DNA of 64,000 bases from assembly GCA_037200685.1 (NCBI GenBank), contig JBBCIG010000007.1, positions 100,735 to 164,734 on the forward strand, in the 5' to 3' direction. The notes under the pieces were generated by a model. That model was not told the origin of the DNA. It searched no databases and was given only the letters and a program-made list of their open reading frames with translations. Each line of letters starts with the position of its first letter. Position 1 is the first letter of the stretch. The position numbers were made by a program, and so were the translations under genes. Positions 25,114 through 34,781 of this stretch are shown piece after piece. Source of the stretch: JAJKIP01 sp037200685 (GTDB lineage Bacteria; Bacteroidota; Bacteroidia; Chitinophagales; Chitinophagaceae).

Positions 25114-25725
25114 TCATTCTTTCGCCACCTTTATTTTTATCACTATTTTCTTTACCACTTTATTACCACCGGGTGTAATGTTAGGCCGGTGCGCTTCACC
25201 AGGAAAGAAAAGAAGAAATTCATTGGCATGCACGGTGTAGATCTTTCCTTCGCCGGTGTAATAAGCGATATCATTGGGTTCGCTGTAAGGCCTGTCCACT
25301 TTTACTGCATCCACGGTTGTTTTTCCCATGTTCTCATCCCCGGTTATCACATATTGCAGGTCAATATAATTTTTATGTGATTCAAAAGCTGTTTTATCAT
25401 AATCCTTGGACGGGGCTTCCGTAACTGTAGCATATACATTATTTCCGTCAATAGCATGCCGGCCGTTTGTCAACGTTAGTAAATTGGTTTCTTTTAAATA
25501 CGCAAAAGCCTTGTCCCAAATCGCCTGGTTCAGGTGGTATTGCTCCGCAAATTTTACTTTATTGATAGCGGCATGCGGCGTAGCTTTTAAACCGTGCAGG
25601 TATTCTTTCTTCTTAAACCATTTTTTGGCTTTGCGTTCCGTCCATTCATCGTTAATATGCTGGGCGAATAATGTAAATGTCGCCAGGCATAAAAGCAGGC
25701 TTGCAAGCAGGTGTATTTTTTTCAT
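25114..25725 (-). CDS. YhcH/YjgK/YiaL family protein, exported
   Basis: A 203-residue member of the DUF386/YhcH beta-barrel (cupin-like) family, linked in other bacteria to sialic acid and other sugar metabolism, possibly anomerase or lyase-related. A signal peptide is evident (HLLASLLLCLATFTLFAQ, residues 4-21), which is less usual, since YhcH of E. coli is cytoplasmic. The putative metal site is formed by ESHKNYIDLQYV around 115-126 and FFPGEAHRPN near 174-183. It is a lone gene between repeat-rich gaps. Confidence 0.88.
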   Translation of the reverse strand: MKKIHLLASLLLCLATFTLFAQHINDEWTERKAKKWFKKKEYLHGLKATPHAAINKVKFAEQYHLNQAIWDKAFAYLKETNLLTLTNGRHAIDGNNVYATVTEAPSKDYDKTAFESHKNYIDLQYVITGDENMGKTTVDAVKVDRPYSEPNDIAYYTGEGKIYTVHANEFLLFFPGEAHRPNITPGGNKVVKKIVIKIKVAKE

Positions 25726-25941
25726 TATCGTATTAATTGAATTGTACGCAAGTTACAGACGAAAAGGTAAAGTTTTTTCTGCGCAATGCCCCGTGTTCGT
25801 CACCATCTTCACACCCTGCAATGTATCCGTAGTCAATAAGACCGCCCCGGCAGATGTCCAAGCACCGGGGCCAACTAAAATGCAACTATCTTCACCACGG
25901 TATATACCCACATTAAAACAAAGCAGTAGTACCACGATAAT

Positions 25942-26319
25942 ATGAGCAAACCAGATCAATGGGTAATCACCACGATAGTGCTTTTAATTCTTTTACACTT
26001 ATCCATTTTGGCCATCGGGTATTTTACTGCGAAGTTTACTTATTTAGCAGCCTTCCTGAATATCGCCTTTGGTGCATCCGTTATTCTTTACTGGGTGGTA
26101 AGACAAACACAAATAAAACAACACCACATAGAGGGCAGGGAAATAATTGTTTTGCTGGCTGAAGTACTGGTCATCGCCACCGCTGTTTTTTACCTTGCCA
26201 CTCATCAAAAGAGTAATGGAATAAAAATAATGCAAGGGGTATTTTTTGGAATTCATTTAGCTGTGTTAATACTCGCCCTTGTATTTATGTTGACTTTTAA
26301 AATGAATAGACTCATATAA
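25942..26319 (+). CDS. Four-TM membrane protein, unknown
   Basis: A 125-residue protein with about four hydrophobic helices (8-28, 32-52, 70-88, 100-120) and almost no soluble part, starting MSKPDQWVITTIVLLILLHL. No family recognised. It is oriented opposite to the YhcH gene, whose start lies 216 bases away; the shared gap includes a degenerate piece of repeat C (25811-25876). Confidence 0.65.
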   Translation: MSKPDQWVITTIVLLILLHLSILAIGYFTAKFTYLAAFLNIAFGASVILYWVVRQTQIKQHHIEGREIIVLLAEVLVIATAVFYLATHQKSNGIKIMQGVFFGIHLAVLILALVFMLTFKMNRLI

Positions 26320-26491
26320 CTCTTTTCAGTCCTTATAAGAATTTGTCGAAAGCAGCAAGCTGTGGTCGGAGCAGAGTGGTCAATTTCCGGTAACCCGAAA
26401 TACCTCGAAAATCACAGTTTATCCCGGACTTGATCGGGACAGCAAAAGCTCCGTCCTTCCACTACATAAATAAAAGGCGACATGTTGAAGT

Positions 26492-26683
26492 TTATTTCCT
26501 GTTTTTTACAACGCCATAAAGCAACCCAGCAAAAACACCTATAATTAATCCCACTCCTGCGCAAAAAGCAATATTTCCCGAATAAGCGCCATAGGCTGCT
26601 CCTAACGATACTCCGAATGCCATTCCAAGAGCCATCAAAATGCCAAGACCATATCCGGATTGTTTATTTTTGTTTTCTGTCAT
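26492..26683 (-). CDS. Small glycine-zipper membrane protein
   Basis: A 63-residue protein with a polar N-terminus (MTENKNKQSGYG) and two Gly/Ala-rich hydrophobic helices separated by a short YSGN turn. Gly spacing of every four residues (LGAAYGAYSG, VGLIIGVFAG) is typical of glycine-zipper pairs that pack tightly or oligomerise. Many Bacteroidota carry such proteins without assigned function. The 170 bases between it and the preceding gene hold no feature beyond a TCCCGGACTTGATCGGGA hairpin at about 26433. Confidence 0.65.
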   Translation of the reverse strand: MTENKNKQSGYGLGILMALGMAFGVSLGAAYGAYSGNIAFCAGVGLIIGVFAGLLYGVVKNRK

Positions 26684-26901
26684 AGTTGAAGTTTGTGTTT
26701 TATTTATTTTGTTGTCTGTTTGATGGTTTGCCGTTAAGGTACGAAAATAGCCGCCCTATTATAACCTCTCTTCCCAAATACCACCGAATCAAAAAACCCT
26801 TTCAGTGTAATCTGTTTTCCATATAAAACTTATTCACCGTGTAAATCGTATCAGTTTATTTCTTCTCGGTTCCCGGATATATCAATCCTGCATTTCAAAA
26901 A

Positions 26902-27996
26902 ATGAAATATATTTATGCCATGCGAACAACTATATTTATTTTATTCATTATTGCCTGCCTCTCCACTGCCGCCCAACCTTTAAAAGTAGCGGTCGCCGGT
27001 ATTGCCCACGGCCACGCCACCTGGATATTGGGCTATAAAGACAAAGCCGCTATTCAGCTGGTAGGTATTTATGAAAAAGACACCGCCTATGCTTACCGCT
27101 GCGCTAAACAATACGGCTTCTCCCCTTCCCTCATTTATACCGATCTCAATAAAATGCTGGAGGCCACCAAACCTGAAGCAGTACTCGGCTTTGGTTCTGT
27201 CTATAGCCATTTGGAAGTAGTAGAGGCCGCCGCACCCAAAGGCATTCATGTGATGGTGGAAAAACCACTGGCTGTGAATATGGAACATGCTAAAAAAATG
27301 GAAGCCCTCGCCAATAAATATAAAATATACCTGCTCACCGATTACGAAACAAGCTGGTACCCCACAGTGGCCAAAACATTCCAGCTCGCATTGGATAGCA
27401 GCTATACAGGACAGGTACGTAAAGTAGTGATCCATGACGGTCACCAGGGCCCAAAAGAAATTGGTTGTGGACCAGAATTCCTGGCATGGTTAACAGACCC
27501 GGTGTTGAACGGCGGCGGTGCACTGGTCGACTTCGGATGCTATGGCGCCAACCTCATGACGCATTTGATGAAAGGTCAGCAACCCATTGCCGTTACTGCC
27601 GTAACCCGTCAATACAAACCACAGGTCTATCCCAAAGTAGAGGATGATGCAACTATCATTGTAGATTACCCCGGTTCACAATGTATCATACAGGCTTCCT
27701 GGAACTGGCCTTACAGCAGGAAAGACATGGAAGTATACGGTGACAAGGGATCCATCTTTGCTGCCGATAAAAACAAACTCGTTTTAAGACAAGGTAACAA
27801 GGTTGCCAACAGGAATGTTACACCCGACGATATACCGGTGTATGAAGATCCTTTCAAATACTTCGCAGATGTGGTTCATGGAAAAATAAGCGTTACCCCC
27901 GACGGGTTGTATGCTTTGCAGAATAACATGACCGTAGTCAAAATACTTTCAGCAGCTAAAGAGTCCGCCCGTACCGGCAAGACAATAAAATTTTAA
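26902..27996 (+). CDS. Gfo/Idh/MocA family oxidoreductase, exported
   Basis: A 364-residue NAD(P)-dependent sugar or polyol oxidoreductase-family protein. An N-terminal hydrophobic signal (TTIFILFIIACLSTAA) precedes the Rossmann fold, which starts LKVAVAGIAHGHA at residue 27. The EKP motif, MVEKPLAVNMEHAKK near 117, is intact. The C-terminal beta-sheet domain contains GGALVDFGCYGANLMTHLM. A second in-frame ATG at 26920 (MRTT) is an equally good start. Exported members are common in Bacteroidota glycan loci, but no glycoside hydrolase or SusCD lies nearby, so the substrate is unknown. Confidence 0.9.
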   Translation: MKYIYAMRTTIFILFIIACLSTAAQPLKVAVAGIAHGHATWILGYKDKAAIQLVGIYEKDTAYAYRCAKQYGFSPSLIYTDLNKMLEATKPEAVLGFGSVYSHLEVVEAAAPKGIHVMVEKPLAVNMEHAKKMEALANKYKIYLLTDYETSWYPTVAKTFQLALDSSYTGQVRKVVIHDGHQGPKEIGCGPEFLAWLTDPVLNGGGALVDFGCYGANLMTHLMKGQQPIAVTAVTRQYKPQVYPKVEDDATIIVDYPGSQCIIQASWNWPYSRKDMEVYGDKGSIFAADKNKLVLRQGNKVANRNVTPDDIPVYEDPFKYFADVVHGKISVTPDGLYALQNNMTVVKILSAAKESARTGKTIKF

Positions 27997-28017
27997 TCTG
28001 TAGAATTATTATTCAAC

Positions 28018-28278
28018 ATGAGCAATGCCCTGCATCTTATTCCCGGCCAAAAATATAAAGTAATAAAACCGTTTACCGATTACGATAAGCAGGTGCATGA
28101 AGTGGGCACTACCTGGACTTTTGTAGAAACAAATTTCCTTCCTTATGAAGACGGGCTCACGGTTCATATCCGGCTCGATAATGATCCCAGGGTATTGTTG
28201 TTCCGTCTTCAATGGCGGCAGGAAGAACAAGCAGGTATCATCGATAATTTCAAAGATTATGTGGAGGCTTGCACATAA
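28018..28278 (+). CDS. DUF3601-like protein
   Basis: An 86-residue cytoplasmic protein. The pattern LIPGQKYKVIKPFTDYD, HEVGTTWTFVETNFLPYEDG and LTVHIRLDN matches my memory of DUF3601, a small beta-rich family without known role. It starts 21 bases after the oxidoreductase stop on the same strand, so it may be cotranscribed, and its stop faces the DinB gene only 28 bases away. Confidence 0.75.
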   Translation: MSNALHLIPGQKYKVIKPFTDYDKQVHEVGTTWTFVETNFLPYEDGLTVHIRLDNDPRVLLFRLQWRQEEQAGIIDNFKDYVEACT

Positions 28279-28306
28279 TCGAAGAGAATTACTACATGAT
28301 ATTTAA

Positions 28307-28819
28307 TTATGCAGGAGCTTTAAAATTTTTATCATCCCCCGATGGCCCGTAAATAGAAGGAACAGCAATATCATTCATCCGCATATAAACGGTAAGCTGC
28401 CCGCGGTGATGCACCCAGTGATTGATCGTAACACCAATGTCAACGATCTTCGGTGCCGAGTATAACAATTCACCATTTCTTTTTAACGAGAACTTATTAT
28501 TCTGCAGTTCTTCATCATGGGTACCGGCCAATGCTTTTCTCGCCCCTTCCATGTTTTCTTCAAAATGATCGACCAGTTCTTTCGTTGTCTTTGCTGCGAA
28601 ATGCGGGAAGGTCGCAAAATCGATCTCTCCCGCATTCACCATGTATTGCACCCATAATGGTATTTCAGCTACCAGCAAACACAGGTAACCCAGGTTCATC
28701 GACTTGGGATGAGGTTTAAATTCAAATAAGCTTTCAGGAATTCTTTCCAAACAAAGCCTGGTAGCCTTGTATTCTGTATTCAATTCTTTAAGGAATGATT
28801 GCGTGATAATATTGGTCAT
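28307..28819 (-). CDS. DinB family protein
   Basis: A 170-residue four-helix-bundle protein of the DinB/YfiT metalloenzyme superfamily. The metal ligand triad is suggested by a His in the helix after the start region and by the conserved TINHWVHHRGQLTVYMRMND block at about 132-151, followed by the typical ending VPSIYGPSGD. Such proteins are mycothiol-, bacillithiol- or glutathione-type transferases or have unknown thiol-linked roles. A single-gene unit convergent with the DUF3601 gene. Confidence 0.9.
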   Translation of the reverse strand: MTNIITQSFLKELNTEYKATRLCLERIPESLFEFKPHPKSMNLGYLCLLVAEIPLWVQYMVNAGEIDFATFPHFAAKTTKELVDHFEENMEGARKALAGTHDEELQNNKFSLKRNGELLYSAPKIVDIGVTINHWVHHRGQLTVYMRMNDIAVPSIYGPSGDDKNFKAPA

Positions 28820-29026
28820 GGTTTTGAGGATTTACTTTACTGTCAACTCAATAAATGTGCCACCGGTAGCAAGCTTTCACTTTCGATTGTTAGTTTTTTA
28901 CCCGGTCAATGCTTTTCAACCTTACATCAAACAGTAGCGACCTTTCATCACATTAACCGGCCAGCTACGAAAAAATTCGTTAATCTTACCTTTCATTCAC
29001 CTAAACCATACCACTAAACCAGCGCC

Positions 29027-31282
29027 ATGAGGACTTCATTCTTATCCGTTCTTTTGATAATCATACTGTTTGTCCTGCCAGGTCAACTGTTTTCACAAAC
29101 TGCAATGAAGTTGTCAGGAACGGTTTCCGACAGCAGTAAACCGCTTGGCTTAGTAACGGTACGTCTTTTAAAAAAACAAAATACTACCCCGCTGCAAACC
29201 ACTTTTTCGAAAGAGAATGGCGGCTTTCAACTCAATAAACCCGATACAGGAAATTATATACTCAGCTTTACGCATACCGGCTTCGCCGAAAAACAAATTA
29301 CTATTACGGTGGTTTCGCAGGCGGGTGATATGCAGGTCGAACCGGTACAATTATCCAAAGCAACAGGTGTATTAAATGAAGTGGTGGTACGTTCACAACG
29401 GCCGATGGTGGAGCAATCGGATGATAAAATTGTTTTTAATGTGGAAGATGACCCGACCAGTAAAACAGAAACCGCTATTGACATTTTAAGAAAAACGCCT
29501 TTTGTATCCGTAGATGGCGAGGATAATATAAAAATAAATGGCAAATCAAGTTTTAAAGTATTACTCAATGGCAGGGAAACTTCCATGTTCGCCAGGAATG
29601 TGAAGGAAGCATTGAGAGGTTTTCCCGGGGCCGTTATTTCAAAGATAGAAGTGATCACCACGCCTTCCGCAAAATATGATGGCGAGGGAATAGGCGGGTT
29701 AATCAATATCATTACGAAGAAAAAAGTAGTGGGCTATAACGGTTCTCTTTCTTCGTTTTCCCGCACCAGCGATAAGCTGAACAATTTTTCTTTAAATGGT
29801 AATGCAAAAGTGGGCAAGTTCGGCCTCAGTGTTTTCATGAATACAGGCTTTGGCAACCCGGTGTTGCAGCGTAATACGAATACTACTACTCCAACGAATA
29901 AAAATTTTTATTCCAAAAGAACATTGGATGGCGATCAATATAACAGCTCCAACTGGAGTTTTGGCAATGCGGAATTAAGTTGGGAAGTAGATACCCTCAA
30001 CACCATCAGTGTGTACACAAACATTGACAGCTGGTCTGATAAAACAGAAACCGACCAGACGATTAAAACAGATTTTCTTTCTTCTCCATCTACGCTGAGC
30101 TATTATAGCCTCGATAACAAAAGTAAAAATCCCGGTGTGAACGTGGGCAGCGATTTTATAAAACGTTTTAAAAAGAATAAAGAAAGGGAACTCAGTATCC
30201 GCTTCCTTGGTGAGTTTGGTAAAAATGATGCAAAGCTGAACAGCTTCCAGGATAATCCCGGTACGGACCGTTACCTGATCAATAATAGTTATGCCGTTAA
30301 CAACCAATACACGTTCCAGGTTGATAACAGTATCCCATTAAAAAAGAACGGTAAAATAGAAGGAGGGGTAAAAGCCATCCTGCGCCGCGCCAGTTCCGAT
30401 TTTAAAAGCATGATCAAATATGACAACGCCAATGATTATAAACTGAACCCATCTAACACGGATTATTTTAAATACGAACAGGATGTGATCAGTTTATATG
30501 GTTTGTATAGTTTACGGTTCAAGAGATCGAGTATCCGTGCAGGCGTCCGTGTCGAATACACCAATGTAAATGGTAATTTCATTTCTTCTCAAACACAGGT
30601 AAAAAATAATTACACCACTTTTCTTCCCAACCTGCAATACACCAACCGTGTAACCGATGTAATGACGATGGTGCTTGCTTATACAAAAAGATTGCAAAGG
30701 CCGTATATCTGGGACCTCAATCCTTTTGTATATAATAACGATTCATTGAATATCTCCTTCGGCAACCCGAACCTTGGCCCGCAAACCAGTCATTCACTGA
30801 GTGCACAACTACGTTATGGTAAGGGAAATACCTTTGCAGGGATTAACTTGGAAGGAAGCTACAGTGGCAATAAGATCATGCAATACGCTTCTTTTGATCC
30901 GTCAACTGGCATCACCAAAACAACCAGCCTCAATATTGGGAAAGAATACCAATCTGGCGTGACCCTCAATTTCAGCACGAAGATCGCACAGAAGCTTAGC
31001 CTGTATGTGGATGGCGCACTCCGCTATATCCACGTGAGTAATAACTCCGATAAATCGCAATCCAACAGTGGCTTCGGGTATAATTTCAATTTCCAGGCGA
31101 GTTACAAATTCAGTAGCAAATTTTTCATCAGCACTTATCTTGGTTTGTGGCAGGATCCCCGCACTATTCAAACAAGATATCCTTTCAACACCTGGCACAA
31201 TGTAGCATTCAACTATAAAATATTTAAAGAAAAGGTCAGTATCTCTTTACGAGGCGTGAATTACTTTGAAAAAAAACCGTGA
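29027..31282 (+). CDS. TonB-dependent receptor-like outer membrane protein (frame shifted at 3' end)
   Basis: A large outer-membrane beta-barrel. A signal peptide (LLIIILFVLPGQLFS) is followed by a carboxypeptidase-regulatory-like Ig domain (about 28-105), a TonB plug with INGKSSFKVLLNGRETSMFA and SKIEVITTPSAKYDGEG, and an OMP_b-brl_3 barrel. The frame stops at 31282 after GVNYFEKKP, inside the last strands. Removing one A from the run of eight A at about 31268-31275 continues the protein as EKNRDFKNITEDKNFYNTNI and on to a stop at 31463, ending with barrel strand RGAVMALTWNFGK as in full-length members. So the stop is either a homopolymer read error or a real truncation that would remove the terminal strands needed for assembly. 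Confidence 0.88.
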   Translation: MRTSFLSVLLIIILFVLPGQLFSQTAMKLSGTVSDSSKPLGLVTVRLLKKQNTTPLQTTFSKENGGFQLNKPDTGNYILSFTHTGFAEKQITITVVSQAGDMQVEPVQLSKATGVLNEVVVRSQRPMVEQSDDKIVFNVEDDPTSKTETAIDILRKTPFVSVDGEDNIKINGKSSFKVLLNGRETSMFARNVKEALRGFPGAVISKIEVITTPSAKYDGEGIGGLINIITKKKVVGYNGSLSSFSRTSDKLNNFSLNGNAKVGKFGLSVFMNTGFGNPVLQRNTNTTTPTNKNFYSKRTLDGDQYNSSNWSFGNAELSWEVDTLNTISVYTNIDSWSDKTETDQTIKTDFLSSPSTLSYYSLDNKSKNPGVNVGSDFIKRFKKNKERELSIRFLGEFGKNDAKLNSFQDNPGTDRYLINNSYAVNNQYTFQVDNSIPLKKNGKIEGGVKAILRRASSDFKSMIKYDNANDYKLNPSNTDYFKYEQDVISLYGLYSLRFKRSSIRAGVRVEYTNVNGNFISSQTQVKNNYTTFLPNLQYTNRVTDVMTMVLAYTKRLQRPYIWDLNPFVYNNDSLNISFGNPNLGPQTSHSLSAQLRYGKGNTFAGINLEGSYSGNKIMQYASFDPSTGITKTTSLNIGKEYQSGVTLNFSTKIAQKLSLYVDGALRYIHVSNNSDKSQSNSGFGYNFNFQASYKFSSKFFISTYLGLWQDPRTIQTRYPFNTWHNVAFNYKIFKEKVSISLRGVNYFEKKP

Positions 31283-31463
31283 CTTCAAAAACATTACAGA
31301 AGATAAAAATTTTTACAATACAAATATCACCCGTCGCATCCGGCGCGGTGCGGTGATGGCGCTTACATGGAACTTTGGAAAGCTTAACGAAAGTGTATCG
31401 AAAAAGAAAGGCGTAAGCAATGATGATGTGCTGACTAAACCCACAGCGCCTTCGGGAAATTAG
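31274..31463 (+). other. Displaced C-terminal part of the TonB-type receptor
   Basis: Codes in the next frame for about 62 residues, including RRIRRGAVMALTWNFGKLNE, which completes the final barrel strands of the preceding gene. It has no independent start signal. Confidence 0.8.
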
Positions 31464-31477
31464 AATCAATATTTTTT

Positions 31478-31548
31478 ACCCAACTGCATTGCTACTAGCA
31501 TCGTCTGTTGCGTCGCACCCTTCAACTTCCTGTTCTCTACTCAGCATT
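31478..31548 (-). repeat. Interspersed repeat family A, copy 6
   Basis: CCAACTGCATTGCTACTAGC, ATCGTCTGTTGCGTCGCACC, TTCAACTTCCTGTTCTCTAC and TCAGCA. It faces copy 7 in the same 460-base gap. Confidence 0.75.
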
Positions 31549-31660
31549 TGCCGAAGACCCCGATGTTTGTCGAGGCGACGTTTCCGATAACTATCGGGAC
31601 TACTGACCATTTGGAGTATCCAATAATTAATAATTAGTAATTATCGTTGCAGGGACTTCG

Positions 31661-31801
31661 TGTTGAATAATGAACAGAACGATGAAGAGTGCGACCATTC
31701 GGCTTCGCTCATGGTAAACTGCGACGCTATTGCTCAATAAAGAACAGAAAGATGAACGGAGCGTCGCAACAGGCGATGCCATGAAATACCGAAGCTGGGC
31801 T
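31661..31801 (+). repeat. Interspersed repeat family A, copy 7 (double)
   Basis: Two cores in tandem: TGAACAGAACGATGAAGAGT at 31671 and AAGAACAGAAAGATGAACGG at 31739. The 61 bases 31738-31798 are identical to 35959-36019. Confidence 0.85.
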
Positions 31802-31929
31802 CATAATCATATACATTAATTTCTATATTCCCGCCATCATCAACTCCCGCTTACTCTCCAAAAAGGAATTTCCGTCCGTGTTTGCGTTCTGAAGATTGAT
31901 TATTATTTTCACCCCTTATATTGATTGTT

Positions 31930-32244
31930 ATGATTAATCCCATTCATATTATGAACCAGCTCTTCGAGATGCAGGCGAAAATAAATGAGAGCGGGGTGGC
32001 GCAAAATTTTGAAAGAAATTTTAACCGCCTGTTCAGTCTTTTTGAAGAAGAAGGTTATATTATACAAGACCCAACCGGCGAAGCGTATGCTGAAACAAGG
32101 ACGGATTGCGAAGCGAGCATCAGCGGACGCATTGGTTCAAAAATGAAAATAACCCGTACCATTAAACCTATTATCTACCAGAAAAAAGATGGTGGCAGTG
32201 TGCAGTTGTTGCAAAAAGGAGTGGTGATCGCGGAGAATAATTAA
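31930..32244 (+). CDS. Small protein upstream of Hsp70, unknown
   Basis: About 104 residues from the ATG at 31930. Cytoplasmic, with a helical N-terminal half (MNQLFEMQAKINESGVAQNF) and a short beta-rich C-terminal half (KMKITRTIKPIIYQKKDGGS). The central segment GYIIQDPTGEAYAETRTDCE reads like a small GrpE-like or cochaperone wing, but this is only a guess from context: the Hsp70-family gene starts five bases after its stop. Not recognised as a named family. Confidence 0.65.
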   Translation: MINPIHIMNQLFEMQAKINESGVAQNFERNFNRLFSLFEEEGYIIQDPTGEAYAETRTDCEASISGRIGSKMKITRTIKPIIYQKKDGGSVQLLQKGVVIAENN

Positions 32245-32249
32245 ACAGT

Positions 32250-34781
32250 ATGATGAAACCTGTAAACTTTGGAATCGACCTGGGAACTACCAATTCACTT
32301 ATTGCCAAATACGATGGCAACAAAGTAGTGGTATTTAAAAACCCCGTTGGTCAAAAAGAAACACTGGCATCGGTAGTTGCCTATCGCCCCGACAGGATAC
32401 TGGTGGGTGATAAAGCGAGGGAATACCTGACAAAAGACCCGGTGAATGTGTTTGGTAATTTCAAACGCAAGATGGGCACTGATGAAAAATATTATGTTGT
32501 CAATATAGATGACAATGTTACACCCATTCAATTATCAGCCCTGGTGGTAAAAGAACTTAAGAATTTTATACATAGCGGTGAAGTGCCCGAAGCATGCGTC
32601 ATTACCATTCCCGCTTCATTTGATACGATGCAGAGCAATGCGACGTTGAAAGCGGGACAGGAAGCAGGGTTCAAACATATTTTTCTATTGCAGGAACCGA
32701 TCGCCGCTAGCCTTGCTTTCTTTAATGAAGTGGCGGGTGACAGTAAAAAAGATGGTTACTGGCTGGTCTATGATTTTGGTGGCGGCACATTTGATGCCGC
32801 TCTTGTGCATTCCACCGAACAGGAATTAAAAGTAGTGGATCATGAAGGCAATAATTTTTTAGGCGGCGCTGATTTTGATTTTGCGATCATTGAAAAAATC
32901 ATTGTGCCGGAGATCGTTCGCCAAACTGGTATTGAAAATTTTGAACAGGAATTGCGGGTAAAATATGGCAAGTATGAAAAGTTGTATTATGAAATCATGT
33001 ATTATGCGGAAGAAGCGAAAAAAGAACTCTCCTACTCTTCTTCCGTGGTGATTGAGTTCAATGCGGAGTTAGATAATAAAAAATATGAATTCTCCATCCC
33101 GGTTACAAGGGAAAAAATCAATGAAATTTTTCTTCCTATTATTAATGAAACGATCAAGCTGCTGAAGAACGTGATGGAAAATAACAGGCTGACGCCAAAA
33201 GATATTAACCAGGTGGTGTTGGTGGGTGGCAGTACATTCATACCACAAGTGCGGGAGCAACTCGCATTGCAAACAGGTATATCACTTAATTATTCTACAG
33301 ACCCGACCACATCGATCGCTGCAGGCGCCGCCTATTACGCAGCCAATAAATATTATGAATCATCGCCGATAGAAGAGGCGCCGGAAGAAATTGGCGGAGA
33401 AATTCTTTCCACTGTTGAATTTACAGAGCCGGAACTGAAGATCGAAACATCTTATAATAAATCAAGTCGCGATAAAGAAGAAGTATTGTTGTTGTTTTGC
33501 CAGGGTGCTTATGAGAATAAGTTCTTTCGCATCATCCGCAGTGACGGCGGTTTTGATACGGGCTATATTCCGTTGAAAGCAAAGAAAACAGAATTTCTTT
33601 CACTGGTGCCTGCGGTCAGCAACCTGTTTAATTTCTATGTGTATGATACCAACTATGAAGAAATAAAAAGTTTTGCCCGGCAGTTAAGTATTATGCATGG
33701 CCAGTATATGGTCGATGGCCAGCCGTTGCCGCATGATATTTCTATAGAAGTCGACGACATTGAAAACAAGACGACCAGGCTGGAAGCCATATTTGAACGC
33801 AATTCTTTGCTACCGCAAAAAAGAACATTATACCGGGAAATATCTAAAACAATAAAGAAGGGGTCTAAGGACAGTGTGATCATCAATATACTGGAGGGCG
33901 ATAAAAATGCCAGGCCTGCCTCCAACCTTACGATTGGTTGCATTACCATAACCGGGAAAGACCTGAAAACAGATTTGGTAAAAGGCTCTGACATAGAAAT
34001 ACAACTTCACATAACGGATTCAAGAGTGCTGAACACTTCCGTTTTCCTTGTAATGACGCAGCAGGAATTCAAAAATGTATTTTCTATTTCTGAAAAACAG
34101 ATTAGCCTGGAGCGGTTACGGGACCAGTATAACGACATGGAAACAGAGCTTACAGAAACCATACGACAGTTTCAATATAATGATGATGATATCTGGGAAA
34201 TAAAAGCGAACGCATTATTGGAAGACCTGCACTCGGTCAAAGAAAAATTATTCAAACTAAAGACCGGTGACAAATCAGATGAGAAGTATGTGATAGCTGA
34301 AAAAATAATGAGAGTATCGCAGGCGGCGGACAAATTGGGAGGAAACGAAAGAATATCCATGCTGGTAGAGCAATATTTTGAATTAAAAGAAAGGGTATTG
34401 GAAGCCATCAACTCAGCTGATTTTGAAAAAGAAGAAATGCGCAAGAAGTTACAGAAGATCGAACAAAGTGAAGATTCATTTATCCGGTCTAAAAATGTTT
34501 CTTTTATTGAAAACAAACAAAAGCAGTTGGATGAACTTCATTGGGATGCGCTTTGCAATACCACCAGCTTTTTAATCAGCAGGTATGTGCTCTGGAGAGA
34601 ATTGCCGGCTGAAGCATTTAAAGATTATTCAGCAGCCAGGTCATTGATGAAGATGGCGGACGTTTCGCTTGAAAAAGAAAATTATCCCGAATTCAGGAAA
34701 CAGGTTTTTAGCCTTACGCACCTGCTGGTTAGTATGAATGTGAATGCAAATAAAGATTTTAAAGGCACGGGCATTGGCTAA
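32250..34781 (+). CDS. Hsp70 family protein with divergent C-terminus
   Basis: An 843-residue chaperone-like ATPase (a second ATG follows the first). The actin-fold ATPase domain occupies about 1-375: phosphate 1 motif GIDLGTTNSLIAKYDG at 8-23, LVYDFGGGTFDAALV near 176, and VVLVGGSTFIPQVREQL near 331. The remaining 460 residues do not resemble the DnaK substrate domain throughout; a beta-rich part is followed by long charged helices (about 620-800) likely to form coiled coil. Housekeeping DnaK is about 640 residues, so this is a specialised Hsp70. It is flanked on both sides by unknown genes in the same operon; no DnaJ or GrpE is present. Confidence 0.88.
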   Translation: MMKPVNFGIDLGTTNSLIAKYDGNKVVVFKNPVGQKETLASVVAYRPDRILVGDKAREYLTKDPVNVFGNFKRKMGTDEKYYVVNIDDNVTPIQLSALVVKELKNFIHSGEVPEACVITIPASFDTMQSNATLKAGQEAGFKHIFLLQEPIAASLAFFNEVAGDSKKDGYWLVYDFGGGTFDAALVHSTEQELKVVDHEGNNFLGGADFDFAIIEKIIVPEIVRQTGIENFEQELRVKYGKYEKLYYEIMYYAEEAKKELSYSSSVVIEFNAELDNKKYEFSIPVTREKINEIFLPIINETIKLLKNVMENNRLTPKDINQVVLVGGSTFIPQVREQLALQTGISLNYSTDPTTSIAAGAAYYAANKYYESSPIEEAPEEIGGEILSTVEFTEPELKIETSYNKSSRDKEEVLLLFCQGAYENKFFRIIRSDGGFDTGYIPLKAKKTEFLSLVPAVSNLFNFYVYDTNYEEIKSFARQLSIMHGQYMVDGQPLPHDISIEVDDIENKTTRLEAIFERNSLLPQKRTLYREISKTIKKGSKDSVIINILEGDKNARPASNLTIGCITITGKDLKTDLVKGSDIEIQLHITDSRVLNTSVFLVMTQQEFKNVFSISEKQISLERLRDQYNDMETELTETIRQFQYNDDDIWEIKANALLEDLHSVKEKLFKLKTGDKSDEKYVIAEKIMRVSQAADKLGGNERISMLVEQYFELKERVLEAINSADFEKEEMRKKLQKIEQSEDSFIRSKNVSFIENKQKQLDELHWDALCNTTSFLISRYVLWRELPAEAFKDYSAARSLMKMADVSLEKENYPEFRKQVFSLTHLLVSMNVNANKDFKGTGIG